Assembly (NCBI GenBank): GCA_020252645.1
Contig: JADCCN010000001.1
Span: 264,966-328,965 of the forward strand
Direction of reading: 5' to 3'
Origin: Methylobacterium sp.
GTDB lineage: Bacteria > Pseudomonadota > Alphaproteobacteria > Rhizobiales > Beijerinckiaceae
Length of the DNA: 64,000 bases
Part shown: positions 8,088 to 16,929 of the stretch, piece after piece
How the letters are laid out: the number at the start of each line of letters is the position of its first letter
Numbering within the stretch: the stretch's first letter is position 1
Program-made: the position numbers and the translations under genes
Notes under the pieces: generated by a model
Told to the model about the DNA's origin: nothing
The model's input: only the letters and a program-made list of their open reading frames with translations
Databases searched by the model: none

Positions 8088-10085
8088 ATGTCCGTCGGGG
8101 AAGTCGAGCAAGGATCGAACGCAATGCCGGATGCGCCCAAGGAGGTCGCGATCCGGTTGGATCCCTCACCCGGAAATGACGATTCATCTTATGCAAGCAT
8201 GATCGAGGCGCTGTATGGCACACCTTCGGCCATCATACTTGGCATGATGATCATCAACAGCATCGTCCTCGGCGCTTATTTTTTGAGTGGTGATCCGATT
8301 ATTCTCGGCATGGCCTGTCTGCTGCTTGTGATCAACGGCTTTCGCTGGTTCAGCCATCATCTATACAACCGGAAGGCGCGCGGGCAGACGGATCGGGCGG
8401 TGCAACGCCAGTTCGAGCGGATGGCGCTGGCGGGTGCCTGGAGCACGGCCACCATGGTGGGCCTGTTCGGGGCCTATACGGTCTTTGCCCATCCCTATCA
8501 GGCGGCCTCGATTCTCGGTGTGGCGCAGACCATGGGATATCTGGGCGGCCTTTCGACCCGCAACACCTCGCGCCCCTATATCACCCAGATTCAGATGGCG
8601 CTGGTGTCGATCATCTTCATCTTCGGGCTGATCTTGAGTGGCGAACTGGCTTATGTGCTGATCGGTATTGCCGTGGCCTTCACGCTGCTTGCGACGCTTT
8701 CGAGCGTAAGGACCCTCCATGAGGTCTATGTTTCCCGCCTGCAGACCATGCGCAAGCTGGAGATGCTCGCAAGGCGCGACGCGCTGACCGGCCTTGCGAA
8801 CCGCCATGCCCTGATGGAGCAGATGGAGAAGTGGCATGCAGCCGACAAGCCATTCCTGCTGATCTCCATTGATCTCGACAACTTCAAGCATGTGAACGAC
8901 ATGTTCGGCCACACGATGGGCGATGACCTGCTGCGGGAAGCCGCGCAGCGGATCCTTCGCCATTTCACCGATGATGACGTGGTGGCCCGCGTCGGCGGCG
9001 ATGAATTCCTCATTCTCACGCCGCGCCGGGATGCTGTCATGGCAATGGCGCTGGCGACCGATATCGTGAACGATCTCACCTTGCCATTCCTGGTCCGCAA
9101 TGTGCCCCTGCGCACCGTTGCCAGCATCGGCATCGCCATGGGCGAGAGTGTGACGCCTGAAACAGCGCTGAAGCACGTCGATCTCGCGCTGTATCAGGCA
9201 AAGGATTTCGGCAAGAATCAGGTCTGTGTCTACTCGGCCGAACTCGGAACGAATTATGATGAGCGCATCCTGCTTGAGCAGGATCTGCGCCGCGCGATCG
9301 AGAATGGCGAATTGTCGCTGGCCTACCAGCCGATCATGAACCCCAGGACCCGCCGCGTGACCCTGGTGGAAGCGCTGATGCGCTGGAAGCATCCGGAGCG
9401 TGGCTTCATTTCCCCCGGGGTGTTCATCCCGATCGCCGAGGCTTCCGGTCTCATCCCATTGATGGGCACCTGGGCGATGCAGACCGCCTGCCATGCCGCC
9501 GCGAGTTGGCCCGCCGATGTGGGCGTGAGCGTCAATCTCTCGGCGAAGCAGTTCCGTCGTGATCTCGATCTCGTCTCGATCACCCGCTCCTGCCTGCAGA
9601 GTTCCGGCATTGCGCCGCACCGCCTGACGCTGGAGATCACGGAATCGATCCTGATCGACGATTCCGATTTCGTGATCGAAACGCTGGAGCGCCTGCGCGC
9701 CATCGGCGTGCGCACGGCGCTGGATGATTTTGGCACCGGCTATTCGTCTCTGAGCTATCTGGAGAAGCTGCCGCTCGACAAGATCAAGATCGATCGCTCC
9801 TTTACCACCGCCATCGATACCTCCCGGCGCAGTGCCTCGATGATGCGTGGCATCACCGGCATTGCCCGCGATCTCCAGCTGGAGGTGATTGTCGAGGGGA
9901 TCGAGACCGAAGACCAACTGGCCGCCCTCGGCGCCTTCCAAATCGATGGCGTGCAGGGCTATGTTTTTGCACGTCCCATGGACGTCCTTTCGCTTCTGCC
10001 GTTCCTCATCCACACGATCAAGACGAACGGGATGCTCGCGAACATTAACCAAGTCAGACGGAAAAAGACCTCGATTGGTTCATGA
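8088..10085 (+). CDS. Multi-pass membrane GGDEF-EAL protein
   Basis: 665 residues. The N-terminal ~200 residues hold about six hydrophobic helices with short loops, an integral sensor unlike the two-helix sensor of the preceding protein. A canonical GGDEF motif (RVGGDEF) lies near residue 302, with DLDNFKHVND upstream. No RxxD inhibitory site is present (TDDD at that position). The EAL domain is complete, with VEALMRW near 428, EITES, DDFGTGYSS, KIDRS, EGIET and QGYVFARP. Both activities look possible. ATG 8088 has GAGGG upstream; ATG 8124 with AAGGA is an alternative start. Confidence 0.9.
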   Translation: MSVGEVEQGSNAMPDAPKEVAIRLDPSPGNDDSSYASMIEALYGTPSAIILGMMIINSIVLGAYFLSGDPIILGMACLLLVINGFRWFSHHLYNRKARGQTDRAVQRQFERMALAGAWSTATMVGLFGAYTVFAHPYQAASILGVAQTMGYLGGLSTRNTSRPYITQIQMALVSIIFIFGLILSGELAYVLIGIAVAFTLLATLSSVRTLHEVYVSRLQTMRKLEMLARRDALTGLANRHALMEQMEKWHAADKPFLLISIDLDNFKHVNDMFGHTMGDDLLREAAQRILRHFTDDDVVARVGGDEFLILTPRRDAVMAMALATDIVNDLTLPFLVRNVPLRTVASIGIAMGESVTPETALKHVDLALYQAKDFGKNQVCVYSAELGTNYDERILLEQDLRRAIENGELSLAYQPIMNPRTRRVTLVEALMRWKHPERGFISPGVFIPIAEASGLIPLMGTWAMQTACHAAASWPADVGVSVNLSAKQFRRDLDLVSITRSCLQSSGIAPHRLTLEITESILIDDSDFVIETLERLRAIGVRTALDDFGTGYSSLSYLEKLPLDKIKIDRSFTTAIDTSRRSASMMRGITGIARDLQLEVIVEGIETEDQLAALGAFQIDGVQGYVFARPMDVLSLLPFLIHTIKTNGMLANINQVRRKKTSIGS

Positions 10086-10120
10086 AGTCCAAGGCCAGGG
10101 TGCAAGATGTGCTCTGAGCG

Positions 10121-10307
10121 AGAGCATTTTCAAGCGAATTGGGCACCGGTTCGCGTGAGGAAAATGCGATAAGATCAAGAGAGAAGCATTTTCAAGCGAA
10201 GCATGCCCGTGCGAAGGCGGGGGTGGTTTCCGGTTCGCGCAAAGAAAATGCGATCAAACAAAGAGACAGAGCATCCGATCTCATTCGGTCAGATTGGAAA
10301 ATGCTCT
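10121..10307. repeat. Mosaic palindromic repeat, locus 1
   Basis: Two successive copies of the GAGCATTTTCAAGCGAA module, each with a central CCGGTTCGCG and a GAAAATGCGA box. It closes with GGAAAATGCTCT, the complement of its opening bases. The modules recur at 33090-33381 and 37101-37289. Confidence 0.85.
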
Positions 10308-10504
10308 AAACATGGCGCCCAATCGTCCACTCGGAAAAGATCTTCCGTCGGCGGCAGATCTCGGCGCGCCCGACCTCTCGGGCATTCCCTGGACCGGCTC
10401 CGCCGCTTCTGGCCGCGCCTGAGGATCAGCGGCGGCATTCCGGCTTGCGATGATCGACCTGCTTTCCGTGCGGTACGGTCGCGGGGGCAGGGGGGCGCAA
10501 CGGT

Positions 10505-10528
10505 AAAGGCGGGCCGAGGCCCGCCTTT
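10505..10528. terminator. Symmetrical hairpin, possible bidirectional terminator
   Basis: Perfect 10-bp arms AAAGGCGGGC and GCCCGCCTTT around the loop CGAG. The A- and T-ends would serve either strand. It lies 420 bp after the second GGDEF-EAL gene. Confidence 0.55.
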
Positions 10529-10550
10529 CCGATCCGATGTCCTGTGTCTT

Positions 10551-10864
10551 AGAGCATGATGTGTTCAGACGGAAGCACATCATGCTCTTATCTTATTATT
10601 ATCGCATGCTTTTTTGTGAAAAACCGGATTCCACTTTTTCACAGCATGCTCTAGAGCGCAAACCGATCTGATCGAATCAGATCCTGCGCTCTATCTTCTT
10701 GTTTTCGCATCCGCTTTTTCGGCCAACCGGTATCCACTTGGCGGGCGGATGCTCTTAAGCATTTTCCGATCCATTGGATACCGGCTGGTCGAAGAAAATG
10801 CGTGAAATAACAAGGAATAAGAGCGGATGGCCTCATTCAATCAGATCGGAGTCCGCTCTAGAGC
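10551..10864. repeat. Mosaic palindromic repeat, locus 2 (composite)
   Basis: It starts with a hairpin whose arms are AGAGCATGATGTG and CACATCATGCTCT, then a GCATGC module with GTGAAAAA/TTTTTCAC arms. Two further modules end in GAGCG...CGCTC and GAGCGGA...TCCGCTC palindromes. Its last bases CTCTAGAGC supply the TAG stop of the MBL-fold gene at 10858. Confidence 0.85.
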
Positions 10865-11793
10865 TTGCTGTTCACGAGACCGTAGACGCCGTAGCCGATG
10901 AGGTAGCCGAGCTTGCGATCGGGAAAGCGCGCCGTCGCGAGCTCCTGGATGGCGGTGTAGTGCTTGCCCGCCTTGGTCGGATCGGCGAGTTCGGCCTTCG
11001 CCGCGCCGAGCCCGGCGATATACTCCGTCACCAGCGCATCGATGGCTCGGAGATAGGCCTGCTGGCCCGCGGCGGCGGCCTCCACTGGCGCATCCTCGCC
11101 GCGCCCGCCGCGGACAACCTTGCCGCCGAGCGCCTTGAGTTCGTCGAGCGCCGCGATCCAGCCCTTGAGATCCGGGCGCGGCTTGCTCTCGACAATGCCG
11201 CCCTCGAGCCAGGCATGGGCCCCGTGATGCACGAGATCGCCCACGATGAGGTCGCCCGTCGCATCGATGCGCGCCACGGTCTGCGTGGCCGAAACACCGG
11301 GGTTCTTCAGTTCAAAGAGCGTGATCGTCTCGCCCGAAGCGAGCGTGATCGTGCTCTTGCCGGAGAAGGTCTGCTTCACCGCTTCGAAAGCCGGGTAGGT
11401 CTCGTCGGTGAAGGCCTTGGCGATCTTCACCCAGAAATAGCGCTTGTAGGCATCCACGCCGGGCATCGCATCGGCGGTCGCCTTCGATGCGATGGAGGTC
11501 GCGCCGAGCTTGTGCAGCACCGAGAGGCCGTTGAACTTGTCCGGGTTCGGATGCGTCACCACCACGCGGGTGATGGGCCGGTCGGAGGATTTGCGGATCG
11601 TCGCAACCATCGCGTCGGTCAGCTGCGGCACGAACTGGCTATCGAACACCGTGATCTCACGGCCATCGTCATACCAGTAGGTGCGGGTATCGAAGCCGTT
11701 GGCATCGGACTGAAACACGCCGAGCTGGCCCGCGGCGGCGGGCAGGGTGGCGAGAGTGAGGGCGGTGGCCATGGCGAAAGCTCCTTTGGACAT
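10858..11793 (-). CDS. Exported MBL-fold protein with degenerate metal-binding motif
   Basis: 311 residues with a signal peptide (MSKGAFAMATALTLATLPAAA). AGGAAGA precedes ATG 11793. The fold is recognisable from YWYDDGREITVFDSQFVP, VVVTHPNPDKFNG, GDLVHHGAH and the long C-terminal helix region. The usual HxHxDH motif reads HPNPDK, so the second and fourth ligands are replaced by Asn and Lys, and a GHG-type loop reads GGRGED. Zinc hydrolase activity is therefore uncertain. It is divergent from an AraC regulator. The stop codon TAG lies inside a repeat element. Confidence 0.75.
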   Translation of the reverse strand: MSKGAFAMATALTLATLPAAAGQLGVFQSDANGFDTRTYWYDDGREITVFDSQFVPQLTDAMVATIRKSSDRPITRVVVTHPNPDKFNGLSVLHKLGATSIASKATADAMPGVDAYKRYFWVKIAKAFTDETYPAFEAVKQTFSGKSTITLASGETITLFELKNPGVSATQTVARIDATGDLIVGDLVHHGAHAWLEGGIVESKPRPDLKGWIAALDELKALGGKVVRGGRGEDAPVEAAAAGQQAYLRAIDALVTEYIAGLGAAKAELADPTKAGKHYTAIQELATARFPDRKLGYLIGYGVYGLVNSKL

Positions 11794-11863
11794 GATCGTG
11801 TCTTCCTGTCTGTCGCCGGCCCATCCGGCGTTGACGCCCTTTTGCCCCAGGCTTGACGTGACG

Positions 11864-11892
11864 CGTTATCGATGTTCTGTCATTGTATAACG
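11864..11892. promoter_or_regulatory. Inverted repeat between MBL-fold gene and AraC regulator
   Basis: Arms CGTTAT (11864-11869) and ATAACG (11887-11892) are separated by 17 bp, 14 bp before the AraC ATG. This is a candidate AraC-type binding site or promoter element, judged by symmetry and place only. Confidence 0.35.
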
Positions 11893-11905
11893 GAAAAACG
11901 ACATT

Positions 11906-12670
11906 ATGCTTCTGCGCGATCCCGATCTGGCCGAAGCCCCTCTCGTGGGTCTGTCGGAAAGCTATCAGCCCGGCCTCACGGATTGGCATGCGCATCGGCG
12001 CATCCAGCTGATGTATGCGGCGGAGGGAAGCCTCACCGTGCTCACCGAGGCCGGCTCATGGGTCCTGCCGCCGAGCCGCGCGCTCTTGTTGCCGGGCGGC
12101 ATCCGCCATGCGCTGAAGCTTCGGCGCCGGGCGGAGCTGCGCACGCTTTATCTCGATGCCGAGACCGATTGGATCACCAACCCGGCCGCTCCGCAGGTCA
12201 TCGCGGTGCCGGCGCTGCTGCGTGAACTTATCCTCGCGGCGGTCGAGGCGCCGTGGAATCATTCAATCGAGAGCCGCAGCGGGCGGCTCGCCCGGGTGCT
12301 CTGCGATGAACTCGTGATGCTGGAGCAGGAGCCGGTGCATCTGCCGGAACTGCGGGATACTCGGGCGCGCAAGCTCGCGGCGATCTTCTACGCGAAGCCA
12401 GCCGAACGTCGTGCTCTCATGGAATTGGCAGCCGAGGCAGGCGCAAGCCTGCGCACGCTTGAACGCCTTTGGAAGGCCGAAACCGGGCTCGCGATCAGGG
12501 AATGGGTGCAGCAGTTGCGCTTGATGTTCGCGCTGGAAGCCATCGCAGCTGGCGCGCGCATCGGGGATGCGGCCTTCGAAGTTGGGTTCGAAAACCCCTC
12601 GAGCTTCATCGCGCTGTTCCGTCAGCACTTCGGCACCACGCCCGCCCGCTATTTCGGCGACCGGGGCTGA
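11906..12670 (+). CDS. AraC family transcriptional regulator
   Basis: 254 residues. The N-terminal cupin domain carries WHAHRRIQLMYAAEGSLTV and LPGGIRHAL, as in cupin-type AraC sensors. The C-terminal DNA-binding domain has two HTH motifs, with the signature IGDAAFEVGFENPSSFIALFRQHFGTTPARY (quoted in halves: IGDAAFEVGFEN then FRQHFGTTPARY). It is divergent from the MBL-fold gene, the likely target. A hairpin terminator follows the stop. Confidence 0.88.
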   Translation: MLLRDPDLAEAPLVGLSESYQPGLTDWHAHRRIQLMYAAEGSLTVLTEAGSWVLPPSRALLLPGGIRHALKLRRRAELRTLYLDAETDWITNPAAPQVIAVPALLRELILAAVEAPWNHSIESRSGRLARVLCDELVMLEQEPVHLPELRDTRARKLAAIFYAKPAERRALMELAAEAGASLRTLERLWKAETGLAIREWVQQLRLMFALEAIAAGARIGDAAFEVGFENPSSFIALFRQHFGTTPARYFGDRG

Positions 12671-12682
12671 AGGAGAGGGAGA

Positions 12683-12710
12683 GGTCCAAGGCCGCGAGCG
12701 GCCCCGGACC
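12683..12710 (+). terminator. Rho-independent terminator after the AraC gene
   Basis: Arms GGTCC-AA-GGCCGC and GCGGCC-CC-GGACC pair across a two-base loop, followed by TTGTCTTT. It lies between convergent genes. Confidence 0.6.
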
Positions 12711-12724
12711 TTGTCTTTCGCGGT

Positions 12725-14119
12725 TCAGTGGCCCGAATGCGCGGCCAGCCCGCCCATCGCCTTGCCAGGCGCGGAAACACCCGGGCGTGACCGGCGCGAC
12801 CGATGCCGCCGGTTTTGGCCGCGACCCGGTTCGCCGGGGCGCATCTCGGCGTTGGTCGGCTCGTTCCGGCTCGCATGGCTCCGCGCCGGGTTGCCCCGGT
12901 TCTGCGTCGGGCGCGGGTGGTTCTGGCGCGGCTGGTTCGGCATCTTGGCTGCGCCATGGGCCTCGCGGATCGATGCGGGCTCCGGCGCGAAACCTTCGGG
13001 CAGCGCGAGAACCGGCACGGCCTGCCGCGTAAGCTTCTCGATGTCGCGCAGCAGCGGACGCTCATCGCTGGCACAGAACGCGATCGCGATGCCAGCCGCC
13101 CCGGCGCGCGCCGTGCGGCCGATGCGATGCACATAGGATTCCGGCACATGCGGCAGGTCGAAATTGATGACATGCGTCACGCCTTCGACATCAATGCCGC
13201 GCGCGGCGATATCGGTCGCCACCAGCACGCGGCACTTGCCGGTGCGGAATTCACCGAGTGCCCGTTCGCGCTGGGCCTGGCTCTTGTTGCCGTGGATGGC
13301 AGCGCTTTCGATGCCATCGCGCGACAGATGCTTCACGATCCGATCCGCGCCGTGCTTGGTGCGCGAGAAAACCAGCGTGCGGCCCTGCTCACCATCGGCG
13401 ATGAGGCGCGAGAGCAAGGCCGGCTTCGCACCATGCGAAACATGCATCACGCCCTGCGTCACGCGCTCGGCGGTGGTGGCCACCGGGGTCACCGCCACCT
13501 TCACCGGATCGGTGAGGAAGCTGTTGGCAAGGCCCGAGATCGTCTCGGGCATGGTGGCCGAGAAGAAGAGGCTCTGGCGCTGCTTCGGCAGCATCGCCTG
13601 GATGCGGCGCAGCGGCACGATGAAGCCGAGGTCGAGCATCTGGTCGGCCTCGTCGAGCACGAGAATCTCGAGATCCGAGAGGCGAAGGGCCTTCTGGTTC
13701 ACAAGGTCGAGCAGGCGGCCGGGCGTGGCCACGAGGATATCCGCGCCGGTGGCGAGGCGCTTCGTCTGCTTGCCGATCGGCACGCCGCCGAACACCACGT
13801 CGATCGAGAGATGCATGAACTGGCCGTAAGCGCGGAAGCTCGCGGCGATCTGGCTCGCGAGTTCGCGCGTCGGCGAGAGGATCAGCGCGCGGCAGCTCTT
13901 CGGCTTGCGCGTCGTGCCGCTCTTGCCAAGCCGCTGGAGGATGGGCAGCGCGAAGGCACAGGTCTTGCCCGTGCCGGTCTGCGCGATGCCGAGCAGATCC
14001 CTGCCCGCCAGCGCATGCGGAATCGCCTGCAACTGGATGGGGGTGGGAATTGTGTAGCCTTCGGTCTCGAGCGCACGGTTCAACGGCGCGAGAAGGGCGA
14101 AATCTTTGAAGGTAGCCAA
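12725..14119 (-). CDS. DEAD-box ATP-dependent RNA helicase (RhlE-like)
   Basis: About 464 residues from a TTG at 14119, chosen because ATFKDFALLAPLNRALETEG matches the usual start of RhlE-type proteins; an upstream ATG at 14260 adds a basic, unlikely 47-residue tail. Motifs in order: Q-motif (PTPIQLQAIP), AQTGTGKT (Walker A), PTRELASQI, LDEADQML (DEAD), FSATM, and HRIGRTAR. The last ~85 residues are low-complexity and rich in Arg, Asn, Pro and Gly, as in RNA-binding tails. It unwinds structured RNA, often in cold growth, and lies near S21 and a cold-shock gene on the same strand. Confidence 0.92.
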   Translation of the reverse strand: MATFKDFALLAPLNRALETEGYTIPTPIQLQAIPHALAGRDLLGIAQTGTGKTCAFALPILQRLGKSGTTRKPKSCRALILSPTRELASQIAASFRAYGQFMHLSIDVVFGGVPIGKQTKRLATGADILVATPGRLLDLVNQKALRLSDLEILVLDEADQMLDLGFIVPLRRIQAMLPKQRQSLFFSATMPETISGLANSFLTDPVKVAVTPVATTAERVTQGVMHVSHGAKPALLSRLIADGEQGRTLVFSRTKHGADRIVKHLSRDGIESAAIHGNKSQAQRERALGEFRTGKCRVLVATDIAARGIDVEGVTHVINFDLPHVPESYVHRIGRTARAGAAGIAIAFCASDERPLLRDIEKLTRQAVPVLALPEGFAPEPASIREAHGAAKMPNQPRQNHPRPTQNRGNPARSHASRNEPTNAEMRPGEPGRGQNRRHRSRRSRPGVSAPGKAMGGLAAHSGH

Positions 14120-14410
14120 GGAGTTAACTTTCAGGGTCAGCGGCCGGCAAGCCGCAGGCGCCCGGACGCGACAATCGCGAACAGGCTGAAAAAAAAGCGA
14201 CCCGCGTGAGGGGGAGCCCGGAGGGAAACGTTTGAAGGGGGAAGCCCGGCACCGGTTCACCCCAAAGGGGCGGGCGCTGTCACGCTGCTTCGCACAAGCG
14301 CGGTTATCGCGCTGACGTTCTGAAAAGATCCCTGCGCTTGTTGCACTGCAATGTCAAGCGAAACGGGAGCAGGCGGGACCGGGCGCAGAGGCCCGATCCG
14401 GATGTCGAAC

Positions 14411-14692
14411 TCAGCGCGCGGCCGGAGCGGCAGCAACAGCCGGACGACCACGGCCACCGGTGGGCCGGGGCTTCGCCTTGGGCGCGGGCAGCAGGCCATC
14501 GCGCTGCATCTGCTTGCGCTGGGCCTTGCGGGCGCGGCGAATGGCTTCGCCCTTCTCGCGGTTCTTTTTTTCGGAAGGCTTTTCATAGGCCTTGCGCTGC
14601 TTCATCTCGCGAAACACGCCTTCGCGCTGCATCTTCTTCTTGAGCACGCGAAGCGCCTGCTCGACGTTGTTGTCACGAACCAGGACCTGCAA
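14411..14692 (-). CDS. rpsU: 30S ribosomal protein S21
   Basis: 93 residues beginning [20 protein letters not shown], the standard bS21 start. The basic core [20 protein letters not shown] follows. The C-terminal 25 residues are Pro/Ala/Arg rich and extend beyond the short form of the protein, as often in alphaproteobacteria. S21 sits at the mRNA exit of the 30S subunit and helps initiation. It lies downstream of the cold-shock gene; the 93-bp gap holds a small hairpin. Confidence 0.93.
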   Translation of the reverse strand: MQVLVRDNNVEQALRVLKKKMQREGVFREMKQRKAYEKPSEKKNREKGEAIRRARKAQRKQMQRDGLLPAPKAKPRPTGGRGRPAVAAAPAAR

Positions 14693-14757
14693 GGATAACC
14701 CTCCGGGAAAGAGAAAGAGGAAGGCGCAAGGCCGCTTCCGGCCCGCGCCGCCATTCA

Positions 14758-14773
14758 GCCCCGCACGCGGGGC
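14758..14773. other. GC hairpin between csp and rpsU
   Basis: Arms GCCCCGC and GCGGGGC around AC, shortly after the csp stop codon on the minus strand. There is no T-tract, so it may attenuate or protect mRNA rather than fully terminate. Confidence 0.35.
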
Positions 14774-14785
14774 CGGAGCGGATCA

Positions 14786-14998
14786 TCAATCCGCGAGCTG
14801 CAGGCGATCGGCCGCCGATTTGCCGGTCCGGCGATCGGCGACGATGTCGAAGATCACCTTCTGGCCTTCGTTCAGGCCGTTGAGGCCCGCGCGCTCGACG
14901 GCGCTGATGTGAACGAAAACATCCGTCCCGCCATTGTTCGGCTGGATGAAGCCGAAGCCCTTCTGGGAGTTGAACCACTTCACGGTTCCGTTATGCAT
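14786..14998 (-). CDS. Cold-shock protein, CspA family
   Basis: 70 residues, a single OB-fold cold-shock domain. RNP1 reads KGFGFI and RNP2 reads VFVHI, both intact. It binds single-stranded RNA/DNA and acts as an RNA chaperone. A leader of at least 150 bp without a gene precedes it, consistent with the long regulatory 5' UTR typical of csp mRNAs. rpsU lies 93 bp downstream on the same strand. Confidence 0.93.
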   Translation of the reverse strand: MHNGTVKWFNSQKGFGFIQPNNGGTDVFVHISAVERAGLNGLNEGQKVIFDIVADRRTGKSAADRLQLAD

Positions 14999-15174
14999 GG
15001 GAGTTACCTTTGTAAAATGAGAGAAACAACCGTGCGAGCGGAGCTGGAATCAGCACCGGCGGGCACGGCTTCGATCGATGAGAAGGAAGAGGTCGTCGGC
15101 CAGGGCGAAACGCGGTTCCGCTGGGGCAAATTCATTCGGCCAAAACTCGATTGGTAGTCTCTAGCACGTTCCAT

Positions 15175-15205
15175 GCCCCGCTGCAAACCATGTCGCAGCG
15201 GGGGC
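15175..15205. other. Hairpin downstream of the methyltransferase gene
   Basis: Arms CCCCGCTGC (15176-15184) and GCAGCGGGG (15195-15203) around 10 bases. It follows the stop at 15226 on the minus strand. No T-run is present, so termination is uncertain. Confidence 0.4.
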
Positions 15206-15225
15206 AGGATTGCCGCTGCAACCCT

Positions 15226-16185
15226 TCAGGCGCGCACGAAGCTGTCGCCTGCCACTTTCCGGAAGCGTCGCAGGGCATCGAGGATCCAGCGCCCGGAGAG
15301 CAGGAACCGCAGCGGTGAGGAGGGCTCGAAATGCGAGGCGACCCGGTGCCCCTCTCCTTCGCCCCAGGCGGGGACCGCCGCGCCCTCTTTACGCTTGCGG
15401 AAGACCACGGTTGTGCCGGCATTCATGAAGCGCGGATCGGGTTCCAGCCCCGCGACCAGTCCGGCCCAGACCAGCGCCTGCGGCGTGAAATTATAGACAT
15501 GCGCGAAGTGGAAATGCTGGAAGCTGTACCGCCTTTTCCCCAGCGCATTCGGCACGGAAACGAACAGCACGCCATCTTCGGCCAGCCACTCGGCCATGCG
15601 CTTCAGCGCGTTCACCGGCTCGCGCAGATGTTCCAGCACGTGGTTCGAGGTGATGACATCGAAGCTTCCGGGAGCAAATTCGGCTTGCTGCCACACGCGG
15701 CTCTCGACCTTCACACCATAGGCCTCGCGCGAAAAGGCCGCGAAGGTCTCGCCCGGCTCGATGCCCTCAACCGCATGGCCGGCCTTCGCCGCAGCCACGA
15801 GGAATTCGCCCGAGCCGGAGCCGAAATCGAGCACGCGCTTCGGGCCTGAAAGCGCCGGCTCCAGCAGCGCGAGCCGCGCCTCGGCGTCGCGCTGGCTGCG
15901 GGTGATGTGGAAGCGCGGCGGCTTCTTCGAGAAGGCGAACTGGTAATCAAGCCGGTATTCACCGGCATAATAGGCGTCGAGTTCGGCATCCGTCGGCATC
16001 GGATCGGTGCGGATCAGGCCGCATTGCTCGCAGGCCACGGATTTCAGCGTCTTCAGCCGCCGGTCCGACTGGCTGATGATCAGGCGATGATGCGAACCGC
16101 AGAGGTTGCACGGCGCTTCCTCGCCCCGGTAGGCGTAGCGCGTGAGCGGGAACTGGTTGCGGATGGTGGCGAGAAGCTTCGGCAT
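15226..16185 (-). CDS. Class I SAM-dependent methyltransferase with N-terminal zinc-binding motif
   Basis: 319 residues. An N-terminal four-cysteine motif (CNLCGS about residue 26, then CEQCG about residue 53) resembles the putative zinc-binding domain found on sugar- or lipid-modifying methyltransferases. The Rossmann core has motif I RVLDFGSGSGEFL, an acidic EGIEPG, and SNHVLEHL. The substrate is unknown; relatives often act in surface polysaccharide synthesis. GGGAGG precedes ATG 16185. It is divergent from a two-component operon with 63 bp between. Confidence 0.8.
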   Translation of the reverse strand: MPKLLATIRNQFPLTRYAYRGEEAPCNLCGSHHRLIISQSDRRLKTLKSVACEQCGLIRTDPMPTDAELDAYYAGEYRLDYQFAFSKKPPRFHITRSQRDAEARLALLEPALSGPKRVLDFGSGSGEFLVAAAKAGHAVEGIEPGETFAAFSREAYGVKVESRVWQQAEFAPGSFDVITSNHVLEHLREPVNALKRMAEWLAEDGVLFVSVPNALGKRRYSFQHFHFAHVYNFTPQALVWAGLVAGLEPDPRFMNAGTTVVFRKRKEGAAVPAWGEGEGHRVASHFEPSSPLRFLLSGRWILDALRRFRKVAGDSFVRA

Positions 16186-16248
16186 CGACTTGACCTCCCG
16201 TTCTTGAGAGACGAGCTATAGGGGCCGAGCCTGACGGGAACCTGATGG

Positions 16249-16929
16249 ATGAAACTGCTGCTGATCGAGGATGTGCCGCCGCTGGCCCAGCTCACCCGCG
16301 AGGCTCTGGAGACGGAAGGTTTCACGGTGGATCATGCGCCGAATTTGGAATCGGCGCGCGCCATCCTCTCGGTAGCGCCGCCGGATGTGATCGTGCTCGA
16401 TCTCGGCCTGCCCGATGGCGACGGGCTCGACCTGCTTCATGGCCTGCGCAACGAAGGCAGCGCCATTCCCGTGCTCGTCGTCACTGCCCGCGCCGGCCTG
16501 AATGACCGGGTCGATGGGCTTGATCGCGGCGCGGATGATTACATCGTGAAGCCTGCGGCCCCGGCCGAGATCGCCGCACGCTGTCGCGCGCTTCTGAGGC
16601 GGCCCGGCGGGCTGCTGGGGCGAAGGCTGCAGCTCGGCAATCTCGCCTTCGACACCACCTCGCGCCACGTCACCGCTGCCGGGCGGCCCCTGAGCCTCGC
16701 GCGGCGCGAGATCGACGTGCTGGAAGTGCTGCTGCGAAAGCTCGGGCAATCCGTGCCGCGCCGGGTGATCGAGGATGCGATCTACACGCTGGACGAGGCG
16801 CCCGGCCCGAATGCGCTGGAGGCGTCCGTTTCACGCCTCCGGCGCCAGCTCGCGGAAGCCGGCGCGAATGTCGAGATCCACACGATCCGGGGCATCGGCT
16901 ATCTCCTCACCGAGGCGAGGCGGAGATGA
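16249..16929 (+). CDS. OmpR-family response regulator
   Basis: 226 residues. The receiver domain begins MKLLLIEDVPPLA with the acidic pair at 7-8, phosphoacceptor Asp near residue 51 (VLDLGLPDGDG), Thr in VVTAR, and Lys in VKPA. The C-terminal winged helix ends with VEIHTIRGIGYLL. Its last codon overlaps the histidine kinase start (ATGA at 16926-16929), showing translational coupling. The stimulus and targets are not evident; nearby genes give no clear clue. Confidence 0.92.
   Translation: MKLLLIEDVPPLAQLTREALETEGFTVDHAPNLESARAILSVAPPDVIVLDLGLPDGDGLDLLHGLRNEGSAIPVLVVTARAGLNDRVDGLDRGADDYIVKPAAPAEIAARCRALLRRPGGLLGRRLQLGNLAFDTTSRHVTAAGRPLSLARREIDVLEVLLRKLGQSVPRRVIEDAIYTLDEAPGPNALEASVSRLRRQLAEAGANVEIHTIRGIGYLLTEARRR

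Larger units (their letters stand above)
10086..10857. other. Long intergenic region filled largely with mosaic repeats
   Basis: 772 bp without a convincing gene. It holds two composite repeat elements (10121-10307 and 10551-10864) and a symmetrical hairpin terminator (10505-10528). The 200 bp between them carries a 36-codon frame at 10312-10422 with no ribosome binding site. Confidence 0.6.

Noticed and set aside
10312..10422. A 36-codon frame (MAPNRPLGKDLPSAADL...) between two repeats
   Set aside because: No ribosome binding site, start at the edge of a repeat, and no recognisable family. A short peptide cannot be excluded.
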